Under the pieces are notes generated by a model that did not search any database, was not told the DNA's origin, and saw only the letters and a list, made by a program, of their open reading frames with translations. Below, in pieces: positions 35,101 through 50,100 of a DNA stretch of 64,000 nucleotides; positions within the stretch are counted from its first letter, which is position 1, and every line of letters begins with the position of its first letter. The stretch comes from Leptidea sinapis (Eukaryota; Arthropoda; Insecta; Lepidoptera; Pieridae): positions 1,984,001 to 2,048,000 of the forward strand of contig NC_066292.1 of assembly GCF_905404315.1 (NCBI RefSeq), in the 5' to 3' direction. A program made the translations under genes and the position numbers.

Positions 35101-38100
35101 TAAAAAAATATTACACGAACATTTAGGCGTCAGGAAGCTTTGTACCAGATGGATTCCCCATACTTTAAACGAGGACCAGAAACACCTTCGCATGGACGGG
35201 TGTCGCCAAATGTTAGATAAGTTAAACGGCGGTGACTCAAATGCTGTATTTGACATCGTCACAGATGATGAAAGCTGAATATATTGCTAAGAACCCGAAA
35301 CCAAAAGACAATCAGCTCAGAGGGTGGTTGCCTGTTGACAGCAGCGCCCTTGAAGCAGGATCCTCCTTCACCACGACATTGCTTCAACGCACTCCGCAAA
35401 ACGGACTGTTGAATATTTGACAGACCTGGTGACCTGGCGCCCAGCTACTTTTATTTATTCCCTAGAACTAAAGATAAAATTCGAGGTATTCGCTTTACGA
35501 GCCCTGAAGATGTGGTGAAAGCGTACGAAAATGCCATAGAAGATGGGCCCACTGCTTTTCTCAGTGGTTCCATCGAATGCGACGATGTGTAGAGAGGAAC
35601 GGAGATTACTTCGAAAAACAATAAAAGTATTAGCAACTTTCTACATTAAGCCGTTTTTCATTTTCTAAACATTTTCAGTGTTACCTAGGTAATTCCAACT
35701 CAATCTTTCGCACCCTACCCCGGATTAAAATACTCATTGAAAAAAAAAAGCAATTTGAATTGTTTTCAATAATCCAAATTCCTTTTTTTTATGTATTTTA
35801 TAAATATACAGTTTACATGAAGCGACTGTTTATTTTTTCAATACTTTTCAGAAGTTTCACTTCTAGCGTGTGTGACTTGCACGCACACACCAGTGGGAGG
35901 CACCTTTGCACAGGATGCCGGCTAGATTACGGGTACCACAATGGCGCCTATTTCTGCTGAGAAGCATTAATGTGTAAATATTACTGTGTTTCGGTCTGAA
36001 GGGCGCCGAAGCCAGTAGTAGTGAAATTACTGGGCAAATGAGACTTGACATTTATGTCTTACACACTTATGTCTCAAGGTGACGAGCGCAGTTGTAGTGC
36101 CGCTCACAATTTTTGGGATTTTCAAGAATCCTGAACGACACTGCATTGTAATGGGCAGGGCGTATCAATCACTATAAGCTGAACGTCCTGCTCGTCTCGT
36201 CCCTTATTTTCATAAAAAAACACATATTTTTCTATTTTTTTTGACATTACAATGCCCCGCCGCTCTGGATTCTTGAAGCCAGCATCCAGTGCACAGGAGC
36301 CTCCCACTGGGATGCAATGTTATATGTTACTAAGTGACGTCAGCTCCAGGCTTCTAACAAAGGTACCGTTTGCAAGCTAACGACTGCTTGCTGATGCCAC
36401 ACAAAGGGGCCGATAAATATAATCACCCGATAGTCTTTGCTCGTTCGAAAAACTACTATCTGCCTGTTGAAAAATCCGAAATTGCGCTATCCGTATTATT
36501 TCGAATATCTAGTTGTTTAACTAAGGATTGAAAAATCGGTCCTTAATCAAGTAAATCCCAGAAAAACCAAATTAATAAATATAACAATACTCACAAACAA
36601 CTAATGCTTTCTTGATCGGCATCAACGTATCCCATATTGCAACGTTTTTACTCTCGGAACTGTGTCCAGCTGTAATGGAATAATATTGGTTTATTATTTT
36701 TTATGGAATAGGAGGACAAACGAGCGTACGGGTCACCTGGTGTTAAGTGATCCCCGCCGCCTACGTTCTCTTGCAACACCAGAGTATTCACAGGAGCGTT
36801 GCCGGCCTTTTAGGAAGGTGTACGCGATTTTTTTGAAGGTACCCATGTCGTATCGTCTCGGAAACACCGCACAAGGAAGCTCATTCCACAGCTTTGTAGT
36901 ACGTGGAAGAAAGCTCCTTGAAAACCGCACTGTGGAGGACCGCCACACATCCAGATGGTGCCGATCTTGTGGCGTGTCGTGCGAAAGGTGGAATTCCGCA
37001 GCAGGCATCAGGTGAACAGTTCTTCGGAACACTCCCCGTAACAAATGCGGTAGAAGACACACAATGAAGTGACGTCTCTACGTAACGCCAAGTGATCCAG
37101 CCGTTCACAGAGTACTAGGTCCCCGACAATTCGAGCTGCTCTGTGTTGCACGCGGTCAAATGGATCGAGCTGATACTGGGGTGCGCCAGACTAGAGATGA
37201 CAGCAATACTCCATGTGTAGCCGGACCTGCGCTTTGTAGAGCGCTAGAATGTGGGCCTATATATATATATATATATATATAATAATATTATTGTATTTAT
37301 TAAGTTTTTATATATTCCGGCGATCTTCACCAGATCGTCGGTCCATCTTGTGGGGGCCTACCAACACTGCGTCTTCCGGTATCTTCTATATAGTAATGTT
37401 CAACGGAATTATATTGTGTTAGTCATATTTTTGTCTGGTACCCATAGAACTTGTTATAATAAAACATTTATTAAATTACCCAAACAAGCCCAGTTTATGT
37501 AGATAATTTGTATAAATTACCTGTGGCAACTAAACTACAGGATCCGAGAAAAACGAAGTCGCTAATTCCTTTACTGTGGCATTGATGAGTCTGAAACAAT
37601 ACGTATATTATTAACTACAATGACATCTATTTCTACCGTAATGTATAAGCATTATTGTGTTTCAGTCTGAAGGGCACCATAGCTAGTGAAATTACTGGGA
37701 AAATGAGACGTAACGTCTTTTATCTCAAGGTGACGAGCGCAATTGTAGTGCCGCTCAGGCTCTGCATTGTAATGGGCAGGCCGTATCAATTACCATCAGC
37801 TGAATATCCTGCTCGTCTCGTCCCTTACTTAAATATACTCATAAATCATAAAAAATGTTTAAGGTGCTATCGTATCGACAGTAATCGTGAGACCACTCAC
37901 ACAACTTATTTATCAGGTACCTAATCATTTTTGAACACTAATACTTTAAGGAAGCTAGTCTGAAATCTGAATAGTACGTGCCAAACAATTCGATATACGA
38001 ATACATCCGTGTCCTTTCGTAATACGACACTTCTTATGTAGTTTTGTAATGAGTTTATATTATCACACTGCGAATATTTTAGGGTTGATGTAACCGCTTC

Positions 38101-41100
38101 ATATCAAGCAGGTGACCGCTTCTAACAATCTTAGAACAATGAATAAATAAAAATATATTCATTATCACAGGGAGACAAAAATGACATAACATATTGCAAC
38201 AACACCTGGTAACCGTCATGAAGCTACATCAGTTCGTAAAGGGGCTTTGACATAGGGAGAAGAACTGATAAGAAACTAACAACTTAACGTAGAACCAGAC
38301 AAGCACCATGCATCATTATCCTCTATATAATCTACTATACTATAATAAGCCTTGTATGTCAAAGAAGCTTTAATATATTTCTTGAATTTTTACTCATTGA
38401 GTATATACTGTATTATATTGTATTTTATTGTAAAATGTGATAATAAAACCAAGATGAAGGAGCCCTTAAGTCTAGCTAACTTATTAAATGGCACGTACAG
38501 TTTATTCTTGAATTAAATTAATTATAAAAAGATAATAAAGATACTTTTTTAAAGATATGCAAGAGCGACATCTCAAGACAATTTCTTAATATGCAAATAT
38601 TGGGGTTGAGCAGGTTATCAACTGTAAAGGAGATCCTGTAGATGAAGCCACAACCTGAGAGTTGAACAAAGCATACAAGATTTTATGACGATACGACTCT
38701 TGAACGGTTAGCTCAGTTGGAAGAGCTCTCGCACAGAAGGCGAGTACGGGGGTTCGAGTCCCGCATCGTTCATAAAATTTTGTTTTCAAATATTATTTGT
38801 GTAATACAAGGTACTGACAAAGAAGGGCCTGGGCGAGGCCTGCGGCTGTCCGAGGGCGGTGTGCGCTGACGGGTGCAGCTGCCACATGGCGAGGTTGCCG
38901 TCGGCGTCGGCGGCCGCGAACTTGTTGCCGTAGTCGGAGAAGCGCACCCGCGTCACCTTGGCGAAGGCGCCGGGCGCGCGCGGAGACCACACGCACGACG
39001 GGTGTGCCCACTCCCAGAGCTGCACGGACCCGTCGGCGCCGCCCGTCAGGTCTGCGCGGACGACATTGTATGGGCACTGACGGACCATGTGTGGGACTAG
39101 TGGGCTCCATCTCACAGATTATGGGCACCACAACGGCGGCAATCGTAGTGCCGCTCAGAATTTTTGGGCTTTTCAAGAATCCTGAGCGGCACTGCATTGT
39201 AATGGACAGGGCGTATCAATTACCATCAGCTGAACGTCCTGCTGGTCTCGTCCCATATTTTCATTAAAAAAAAATTCATAATTGAACGAACAGTCTTGTC
39301 TGTCAGCGGGAAAATTACAGTGTTAAAGCTCTGTTCAAACCGAGGCGGAAAACGCGCGGGACGCGCCTTAGAGTGATTCACTCGCCTCTCATACTGACGC
39401 GACTTCCCGCGTGTCATTTTTGGTTTTTCAACGGAGAAACATCATGCATTGTGAGATTAAACAATCCGGCCGGGCGACCCGCTCTTGTTTCGCTTCAACT
39501 TGAGCGACTACTCGCGTCAATTTGAACACGTCCATACAAATTAGCTGACACAATCGGCGCGAGCGATTTGAGTCCCGCGTCCCGCGATAGTAGACTCAGT
39601 TTGAACAGAGCTTTAAATTCTTAAAAAATAGCAATAAACAAAACACCAAAATGTTTGTACTAGGTACATAGTACCTCAAAAAATCCAATTAATTTCGCTC
39701 ACTAAATCCCTATTAGTTAATTATATTGTTCGAGATAAAAGACGCTCGAGACATATATGAAATATCTGTTAAAAATAAAAATCAAACATTATAAGTAAAT
39801 GCATAACAATAAATTCATCATGCCAAGTTTGTTTGTATGCAAAATATTATTCAGGTTAAATAAAACGTACCTACAAAGAGAAACGCATATTAACTCTCAA
39901 TTATTATAAATCTTAATCTGTAATTAAATAACTATTAAGAGTATCCATTAAATTGCAATGAAGATGTTAAATGTTAAACACACGAAGTTAATTTGACAAA
40001 AAAAGTGCATATAAATAAGGCGCCACAGTAACCATGTAGACATAGCCTAATTCCGCCTTTGTTACTAAAATATGTCCGCAGATCTTAAACTAGTCTTATA
40101 ATCTTGTTGGAAGTATTATGATATTGTACATTTGAAAACATCTGAAACCAAACGGCAACAGCAAACCGTTCTTTCTATGTTAAGAGAAACTAGAGGAGCG
40201 ATGTCGATTTAAATTTTTGAAGTTATACTTCTTTAGGCGCGTTATGAACAAATGATGAGAGTGAAATTTTGGGATGCGCGCGCATCACTGTAACACAAAA
40301 ATAACAGGGTAAAGTTAGTTCCTAAAATTTTCTGACGTTTTCCACTTTCGTTTTTTTTTTGGTTTCTTCGTACATTATTAGGATAGGCAAAGGGTTCAAA
40401 CCCGTACAGCATATTCGTTATTTAATAATTGATTGTCAAAGCCATCGTTGGAAGATTTTAACAATATTGTTCTTTCTACAAACGTAGAACAGCACGAGGA
40501 ATAAATAATTTTGAGGATTTTTGCTTTGTTAGGCCAAAGAAGTATAACTTCTTGCGTGCATACATAAGTACACACACACTTTTTTTTAAACAAGTAATAC
40601 TTACATAATGGTTGGGACGGATGAGCAGCCATGCGCTTGATATTATCAATCTTGTGTTTCAACACCTGGCATACAACATCATAATTAATATAATATAATC
40701 TACAGATGACTGCAATATCAGTAATAAATCAATTATAGTCCCCGTCACGACACGGTATAAATTTAATAATAAAGAACTTCTACTCAGCAACAATAATAAA
40801 TAATCATAAAGTCAACTCAATTGGACTTGGTCGGAGTATGAATTTACAGATTGTGGTGACGGGGACTACACATAAATAAACAGCGACGCAATACGTCATC
40901 AGCAATTCGAAAAAAATGCACACATAGCTTTAACTAGCTGCAAGGAAAAAACAAAACAAAATCAAAAGCAATGCCCACAAAAAGTTCCAATATCTAAAAT
41001 GACGTGAGTAACAAAATAAATCAAACATCATCGACGAAGACAACTCTTCGGATAAAAAAAAAACGTAAGAATGTAAATAATCGCCAACAAAAACGACTAC

Positions 41101-44100
41101 GTTGATGATGAAAACAAAATAAAAAAACAAATTAGGATTCAAGACGGCTATATCTAACACATCGAACTAAAGCATCTGGCTGAGTGCATATTGAAGTTGT
41201 GGAGCGATCAGGCTACGTTGGTGTGTCGGCATTCACTGACCGGTCTCATGAGAAGCTTGGAGCGATGGAGCACCAGGCGACAGTACTGGGCGTCATGACA
41301 ACCAGGAAACTGCAGTCCCTTCACCTGTTCAACACTCGATTAAAACCTAGAAATGTCGCCGCGAAAAACATTTGGGATATTGGAACTTCTCTTAATGTCT
41401 CCGACGCATTGTTATTGTCGAGTCAGTTTATATTGGTCAAGCGAAGCTCTCAGCCCACACATATTTGGTTACATTTCACCCACACCGTACAATAACCCAG
41501 CAACCTACCGTATCAATGAATGAATTATTACTTTTATATAATGATAGTCATCGATCTCAAAGAATTGTTAACACGCCATGCTATTCTCGTCCGTATTATC
41601 GGCCGTTACGGGTCTTGGTTGCGTGCGTGAGCGCTAAACATGGTTTAGGCAACAACAAACAGGCAACAACCCTCGACATTACTTAAAAACTTTGTTACAT
41701 TTAATCAAGTCAAAACCTAATATTAACTAAACATCACGTTTACGCGTACATAAAATTTATCTAATTTTCTCTATGTGTATGTTTATATAATATTCAAAGT
41801 TACCTTATGTTAAATGTTTGTGATGGACTTCTCGTTCGTAAAACATATTAATCTTATGATGTTGTACCGCTAGGACTTAATATACTCTGGCTTTTGTACA
41901 TTTTATTAATTATTTTGTTATGATAATAATGATATATTAAAATTGAACAAAAAAATGATTTCATAGAATAAATATCTGTGGCAGATATTATTAAATAATC
42001 ATAGCAGCCAAAATAACAACCAAGTACTTGAGCCGGTCATATCGTGTATGTTTATTTCGCGTCTTCAATTATTATAACAGCACAAACAAACGACATGTTA
42101 CTTGACCTACGTCATTGTAAGACTGTATGTTAGGAGCATATTTATACTGAAACATGAATAAAAATGTTTACAGCATTAATTATTAAACATGAAAACAAAC
42201 TAGAATTATCTTTTGTTATAACAGAAGACCACATCGGTGTCTCAATGAGAAAATACTCGCTCTAATAGTAAACATATTCTAAAAATGTTTTTGGCTACAA
42301 CAAAACTAGAAATTGTAGCACATTAATATGTTAATCACGCTACACTAACATTGTACATACATTAAATGTTATATTATGACCTAATTATTATTTATGTCTT
42401 GTCTATGATTAAAGAAACAAAACTCCTTTATTAAACGCTTTTTATTAGCTTCACCTACAGGTGATATGCGTATGTTTGTTTGTACGACCCACTTCAAACG
42501 ACCAGATTTAGTTCAAACTTCGTCGATTTATCGAAGACAGATGACAATACATTAATTTAATAAAAATTATTCCATTTTCAATTTGCAAAATAAGATTTTT
42601 GTTATTTCATATCTTTTCAACCAAAGATTTTTTTAGTTTTTTGGTTAATATGTAAAAATTATGATGTTTTTTTAATGCTTAGAATTTTGATAATTTACAA
42701 GTTGGCTGAGTAAAACTAATATGATGTTTATAATTGACTCATTGCAACCTGTCCCTTATAGTATACTAATGTCAGTACTCAGCGACGCGTCGACCGTTTC
42801 TAACACTATAATATGTATATAAGTCGTTCATCGATACGGTATCAATATATTGTCGTTAGTGAATATACCGTTCACGTACTGTGACAACGTACGCTTCGTG
42901 CCCACTTAGTTTTGTATGGCTTGCCTGCCGCTCGTGCTGCGAAGTTTAGTTCACTTAGAGACAACATTGTATTAAATATTCTGTTAGTTCTGCCCATAAA
43001 ATAATAATAAATCGAAGTTGTTTTTAGTGTTTTAGCACATTTTACACCATAATATACAATTCAGTTAATTATATATGAATATTATAGTCAGGCAAATTTG
43101 TTTGTGACACTTTGAAATTTATGTTTGCTTCAGTACCTCAGCCCCTCTAGGAATAAATATATAACTATCTTAGCAAGCAGCGATCCATCGGTTCGTTTCG
43201 TTACACGGTACTTAATGACATTATGACATATTACCTAGCGCACTTTTTATTATCTGTTCAGAACTCCATGCGGACTATGACTGTGCATACAAACATATTT
43301 TCTGACTATAAATAAGATAATAAAATTAAGCTTAGAGATCAATATAATTTGGAGCCAGATCAATATATATTATGTAGAAAAAAAGAACAAAATAAATGAT
43401 ATTATAAAACCGATTTGTTTTTAAAACAATAATATTATTGTCAGTTCAAAATTATTTTAACTAATATTGAATATTATAAACACGCTTTAGATCCAATTTC
43501 TGATATCTTTATTATATTCCGAATAATGCGTTTTATATACATATTATATACAGAACTGGCGTAGAAATCTATATTATAAGAGAATCTTCGTTTTGAGTGC
43601 GCATACGGTTTGGACTATATCTTTATAATGGCTAAATTGTTTTAAACCAACACACATAACGATTTATTTAACGATAAAATATTTGAAATGCATAAAAATT
43701 TCTAATAGTATAAAATTTATATTGATAAAACATGTTAACCATATTGAAATTCGTAGTCATTGTTCGTAGAAAGGAGTATGGCATGCGCATTCTCAGACAG
43801 AGATCTATAGAGCTTACTTAGATTTTACTCAGACTTTAGGCCCGCTTACCACCAAAGCGAAGAGATGCGTTTTGATAACCAACCAGATTTCGTTATTTCC
43901 ACATCTCCCCTCCATTTGGCTTCGGTGGAAATGGATCAAGCGGAGAGGAGAGGAGATGTCTCATTTTTCTTTGATTGTGTGCCGCGAGCGAGCAAGGGCC
44001 GGGCGGCCAGGCGCACCTTCTCCCCGGGTCTCGCACACTTTTCGGTCCTCCCGTATTTTTAACCGACTTTAGTAGTTAAGCGACGTGTTAACTCAAAAAG

Positions 44101-47100
44101 GAGCCGTCCAAAAATATTCCTATAGAATTACATTTGCATAATATAGATTGTAATAAAGTGTTTGTTGATATTTTATTTTTTTATATTTTCAGCTAGGTCT
44201 GTTTGTTACCTCTTCCTCAAGCAAATTAAAATATAACTTTTGTAACAACAAGACGTCTTCCTTTCGTAGATATCAGTTGACTGATTTCGAGCTCCCACAC
44301 ACTCACATCTCCTCCCCGCTACACATCTCCTCTCCGCTTTGGTGGAAATAACGTGACCGCTTTGCTGCTAATCTCCTCTCGTCTCCCCTCCTCTCCGCTT
44401 TGGTGGAAACCGGGCCTTACTTACGAAAAACTTAGATGAGTATGATAAAACGCGAACTTGACGTTTGCATTGGGCTGTCTCGGATTAAGCTCAGCATAGT
44501 ATCAGCTGTCAAATTACTATAAAAAACGAAATGAAAGATTATGTATGCTAAGCTTACACTCAGCAAACGTAAGAAAAGTGTAAGCAAATTCTAAGTACGC
44601 TCTATAGAAGTCAGCGTCAAACATGACCCGAGTTTACTGACTGTACATAATACTATAATTATTGAGTAATATTGTATAACGTTACAAGCGGGTTAGATAT
44701 AACGCTATCGTAGTACGTAAACTGTTTACCACGCTGGTGCCGCGGCCCGTCTGGCTCGCCATACCGACCGGCATCTGCGGTGCGTTCGGGTTGAGCGGTG
44801 AACTGTTACCGGTGCCCGCGTTTGAACCACTGGAACACATTTACAACTTAGATAAAAAAATAAAAAATATTTTTTAAAGTATTAAGACGAGTGTAAATAC
44901 ACACATAAAAGTTACATTTTTATTATTATTTTATCTACATCCATGCTTTCAATCCTGTATTAAAGATTCTAAAACAGCTTATTGCCAACATTAAAACACC
45001 CAATGTCCTAATGACCATTACATCATCATATCATCCGTTTTCATAATAACACGCCTTTGGATGATATTATGATTACTAGCACTGGCTTTTTTACTGTTAG
45101 CAGAAAGCTAACTCTTTCAGATTCTTTTATAGAAAATTTATAGTATAGGTGTAGATAAAGTCTTGTATTCAACTGTTGATAGTCTTGTACTCATGTGACA
45201 CTATTATCACACTCGGCATTCGTCATTCGACATTCGTGTTTTAATACCCCTTATTACATAACACTTGCATAAATAAATATTAGCTAACCCGACGTTTTAT
45301 ATCCTTTTCAGAGAAGTTTTCGGGGAGACAGATACAATTATACGCGTTGTAATCCTTTAAAAAGTGTTTTATTTAGATGTGTAACACTCACGTTAATCAA
45401 ATAAAATACTACATTAATTACTATTAAATCCGGGATTCTGTTTTCTTGTTTTACGGAGAAGTAAAAAAACTTTTGGTAAGGGTACGAAAGTTTATGAAAA
45501 TATTTAGCTTATTTAAAACTAGATCGGCTTTTATTCACAAAATTTATAACTATAGTAAATCATTACCAACAGCTTATAGAAACGTTATTTTTCCCTTTTT
45601 CACCGATTTTAGTAAAGCATTTGACCGAATTGATCACTGCATACTGTTACAGAAACTTCAATTTGCTGGAATACATAGAAATCTATTCAGATGGTTCACC
45701 TCTTACATTGAAAATAGGTCTCAACAGGTTGTTGTAAAATGATATGCCTCTTCTTGGATTACTGTTTGTTCTGGAGTGCCACAAGGCTCAATACTAGGCC
45801 CTCTATTATTTAATATATGTATTAATGATGTAGGCGATTGCTTTGAAACATCAAATTTTTTGCTGTATGCAGATGATATGAAAATATTCTCAAATATCAC
45901 CAGAGATTCAGATTGTCAGCTTCTTTAAACGGATTTGGAAAGATTTGAGGCATACTGTCTTCTTAATAAACTAGACCTAAACGTGTTAAAATGATAATAG
46001 AACACAAATTTAAAATAAAGGGCGTTGTTCTTAATTCTGTTAATGAAATTAGAGACCTTGGTGTTACACATGACAGTAAACTTACATATAAACCACATCT
46101 ATAATATAGTTAAAAAGGCCAAGAAATCTTCTGGTTTCATCAAACGGATATGTTCTAAATTTTCTAGCATAAAACTCATTAAAATACTATACTGTTCATA
46201 TGTTCGACGCACCCTTGAATATTGTTCTCAGGTTTGGAACAGTCGTAAGTTCATAACTGCTCCAGCTAAATGCATGAAAATGTTCAAGGTACCAAAAAAA
46301 AATCTTGATCTATGACTCAATTCTAAACTAGTTCCGCATTGTCTAAACTATTCATAGTTTCTTATGAGGTTATTGCAACTGTAGTTAATAATTATGATCA
46401 ATAAAAATAACTAAGTGTTTAAAAAATTAGAAAAAAGTCTTAAGCCACAATTAGGTGAAAAAAGCGGATAAAAGGGGCAAAAAATTATTATCTCCTAAAC
46501 TACGCAAAATCGTAGAACATACATAGGGGTGATTCGGATACACATCACCATGAGGCTTTAAAATTTTAGCTTTGGACGTCAACTTCTCGGCCACCCTGTA
46601 TAGTAAATTTTAAACACGAATTCCTTAAAATGCGATGTTTGTGGCTTCCAACGTTTTTCAGGAACTATATCCAATGATAAGTGTAAAAGTGATGTTATAA
46701 CATCTAAGTTAGGAGCAAGTGTGTTGTAAATAAGTGTTTGTGTACTTGTCCTTGTGGTGCACCAGCAGGAAGCCGGTGTCAGGCAGCGCGGCGGGGTCTG
46801 CGGCCAGTGCCAGCAGGTCCACCTCGCACTCGTCCTCGGCCCAGCGCGCGCCGTCACTCAGCAGCAGCGACACGTCCATCTCCTGAACCTCACGAGCAGT
46901 GGCCACCGCGAGCAGGCCTCCGCCCACCTGCGGCCCCCGCACATATTATAATACTATATATACCTTTACTTTAAAAGTTTTTGTTAAAGGTTGTCACCAA
47001 AGACATTTACTGAGTTATTTATTAATAATAATAATAATATTGACAAATTATCTTGCCCCACTTGCACTAAAGGCATAAAAGGCATTTATTTTCTCAAAAT

Positions 47101-50100
47101 TGATTCCTTTAGAATTCTTTTTGATGTCATTTCTTATACTACTAGATACTACTACCGCTTCGGAAACAAATGGCGCTCTGAGAGAGAAGAAGCGGCGCAA
47201 AAAACTCTCCCAGCATTCTTTTTTTTGCGCTCTTTTCAATAAAAATATACAATATTGTACAGTCATTTCTATCGCTATAAAATAATCACAATCTAGTCCC
47301 AGGCTGTCCGATCATTTAGATATTCAGCAGTGGAGTAATAGGATTTACGAAAGAGCCATTTTTTTATAAAACATTTAAATTTATTTATAGATAATGCCTG
47401 AACAGTGGCTGGGACTTTATTGTAAAAGTGTTTACATTTACCCTTAAAGCTATTATGTATCTTATGAAGCCTACTAGAATTAGTTACAAGCAATCCCTTA
47501 TTTCTAGTGTTATAATAATGAAAATCACTATTTAGAGCAAAAAGGTGACGATTCTTGTGAACATATATTAAATTTTCATAAGTGTACTGACAATGAACAG
47601 TCATAATATTTATTTCTTTAAATTTTGCTTTGAGAGACTGTCTATAACCAAGCTGATATATAGCACGAACAGCTCTCTTTTGCAGTGCAAACACTATATC
47701 AATGTCAGCAGCATGACCCCATAGTAATATACCATACGTCATGATGCTGTGAAAATAACTAAAGTACACTAATCTAGCGGTTGCAACACTCGTGTACTCT
47801 CTAATCTTTCTAACTGCATATGCCGCAGAGCTGAGTCTATCTGCTAGATGGGTAATATGTGGACCCCACTGAAGCTTTTTATCTAACGTGATACCCAAGA
47901 AGACCGTAGTGTCCACAAGTTCCAATCTCTGGTCATTTATAAGTACGTTGGTTTGTACCTCCGCTGTGTTTGGTGTAATGAACCGTAAACACTTTGATTT
48001 TTTTACTGTTTAAGTGCAGATTATTCGTCTCAAACCAACGCACTATCTTTGAGAGTGCATTGCTTACCTCGTCATCAATATCCGCACGTCGCTTCACTTT
48101 AAAAATAAGTGAAGTATCATCAACAAACAATACAATCTCATGGCTATCATCTACCACAAACGGTAGATCGTTAATATATATAAGAAACAAGAAAGGACCG
48201 AGAATAGAACCCTGTGGAACACCTATTCCCACAGGTTTACCCGAAGACCGTTTGCCATTTACATCAACTATCTGAACTCTTTCGCTTAAATATGATTTTA
48301 ACACTAGGCATAGCCTGTACATGGATGCAAGACAACGATATATTTTATACAATATACTTACTAAAACATACATAAATACAAATAAACATCCACGATTCGG
48401 AAAAAAACATTCATATTCATATATAATAAACGCCAAGTAAAGTTATTCAGCAAAAAGCATTTTTGCTTCGCAGCAACTCGCGTTTTCACGTAATAATAGC
48501 GCCCTTTTCGTGTTGGAGAGGTGAAAAATATGTTAAAAAAATTGGAGTTACTTTACACTGCGTTTATTAATAAGACAGTTCAAGAGAACAGACCAACAAT
48601 AACTTGGCCGCTTAGCTTTCCCCTTGAGGAAACGTGCAACAGTTAAGAGACCTTTAATAACAAAATAACGTTTAATGCGCCTTCAGATGCCGATATGTTC
48701 CGTTTTTAACCGACTTCAAAGAAAAAGAGGTAATCAATTCGATCGGTATTTTTTTTATGTAATTCTTCTTTTGTTCGATGCGAAATAGGTCCCATAAAAA
48801 GTTTACATAGTTTGGCCCAGTAGTTTTCACTTTATGAACATTTATATGAAAATTTTTGTCTACCTGGATGACATAATTGTTTTTATGTCATGTCATGTAT
48901 TGACTGTAAATACGGCTTTTATTTGGAGTATTCATTCAGGTTGATTATATATTATTATTAACTGACACTAAAACATAAAAAATAAAACTACAAATTTAAA
49001 AAAAAACAACTTCAAAAACTGAAAAGTATCAAATAGCTAAAAATTTAATTTAATACACCTCTTATACAAACCTTTACCTTTAATATTAATAAAATAATAT
49101 TATTTGTATGTGCTACATATTGATTGCTTTGAAGTCAGTGCCAAGCCAAATGTAATAAAGGTACCTACACTCGCCCCGCGTGACTTTGAGCGGGATAGCT
49201 TCGTCTAGAACCAAGCGGACAGACACGCGTAGCCGGACAACCTAAATAATTACAGTAAGTAAGCTGTTTATAATATTAAGTTTTATTTTGTTTAGGGCTT
49301 GGCACTGACTTAAAACCCATCATTAGGTAACACTTATAAATAATAGTATTTTATTAATATTAAAGGTAAAGATTTGCATAAGAGGTGTATTAAATTAAAT
49401 TTTTAGTTATTTGCTACTTTTCAGTTTTTGAAGTCGGTTTTTTTAAACGTAGTTTTTTTATGTGGTGTAAAAATTAGCTAAAAGCTCACTGTAACATAAC
49501 CTATCAATAGTGAGTACAATTGACTTAGTTTACTTTATAAATATTAAAACGTAATATTTTATTGTATTAATCTTAACTTAGTAATAAGTAAGTGATTTTA
49601 AAGATTGATATCCATAGTTTCACTTGCTAGACTGCAGTTGAAAAATATGCTAACTTGTATGCAAACTAACAATTTCTAATCTTGATATTATATTTTTTTC
49701 CTTTACGGGTAAATTGCAGGAAATTCGGATCAAGATCAAGGATCTTAATAATGGGTTGTGATTCGTTACCAGTGATATTAGATGCATCTTTTCGGACTCC
49801 TTATGACACATAGGCCTAAAAATACTCACCCGATTGAGACAGAAAGCCGCGATGGAGTCCTGCTCCTTGTGTATGATCCTCACAGGGCTGTGCATATCGT
49901 CATGTGTGCGAGGAGTCCCGCCCGCTCGCGAGTCAGACACGCCTCCCGCGCCCTCTCCTGCACCCGTGCTCATAGACATCGTTCGGCGACGAGAGAACAC
50001 GGCGCGGATGAAAATGTCCTGAGCACAAATATAAACCGAACACATGTTTATTTACTTATTGTACGAGTGGGACATCGCACATCACGTTGCGCCCTGTCAG

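Noticed and set aside
38702..38773. Functional tRNA gene (possible serine anticodon AGA)
   Set aside because: The cloverleaf is close to complete, but position 33 is C and the sequence belongs to a repeat with other degenerate copies here. I list it as a repeat.
41184..41495. 103-codon open frame in a DmX intron
   Set aside because: No recognisable motif, no family resemblance, and no splice signals linking it to another coding block on the plus strand.
43865..44072. Two 65-codon open frames
   Set aside because: They fall inside the foldback element at 43837-44419 and have no protein signature.
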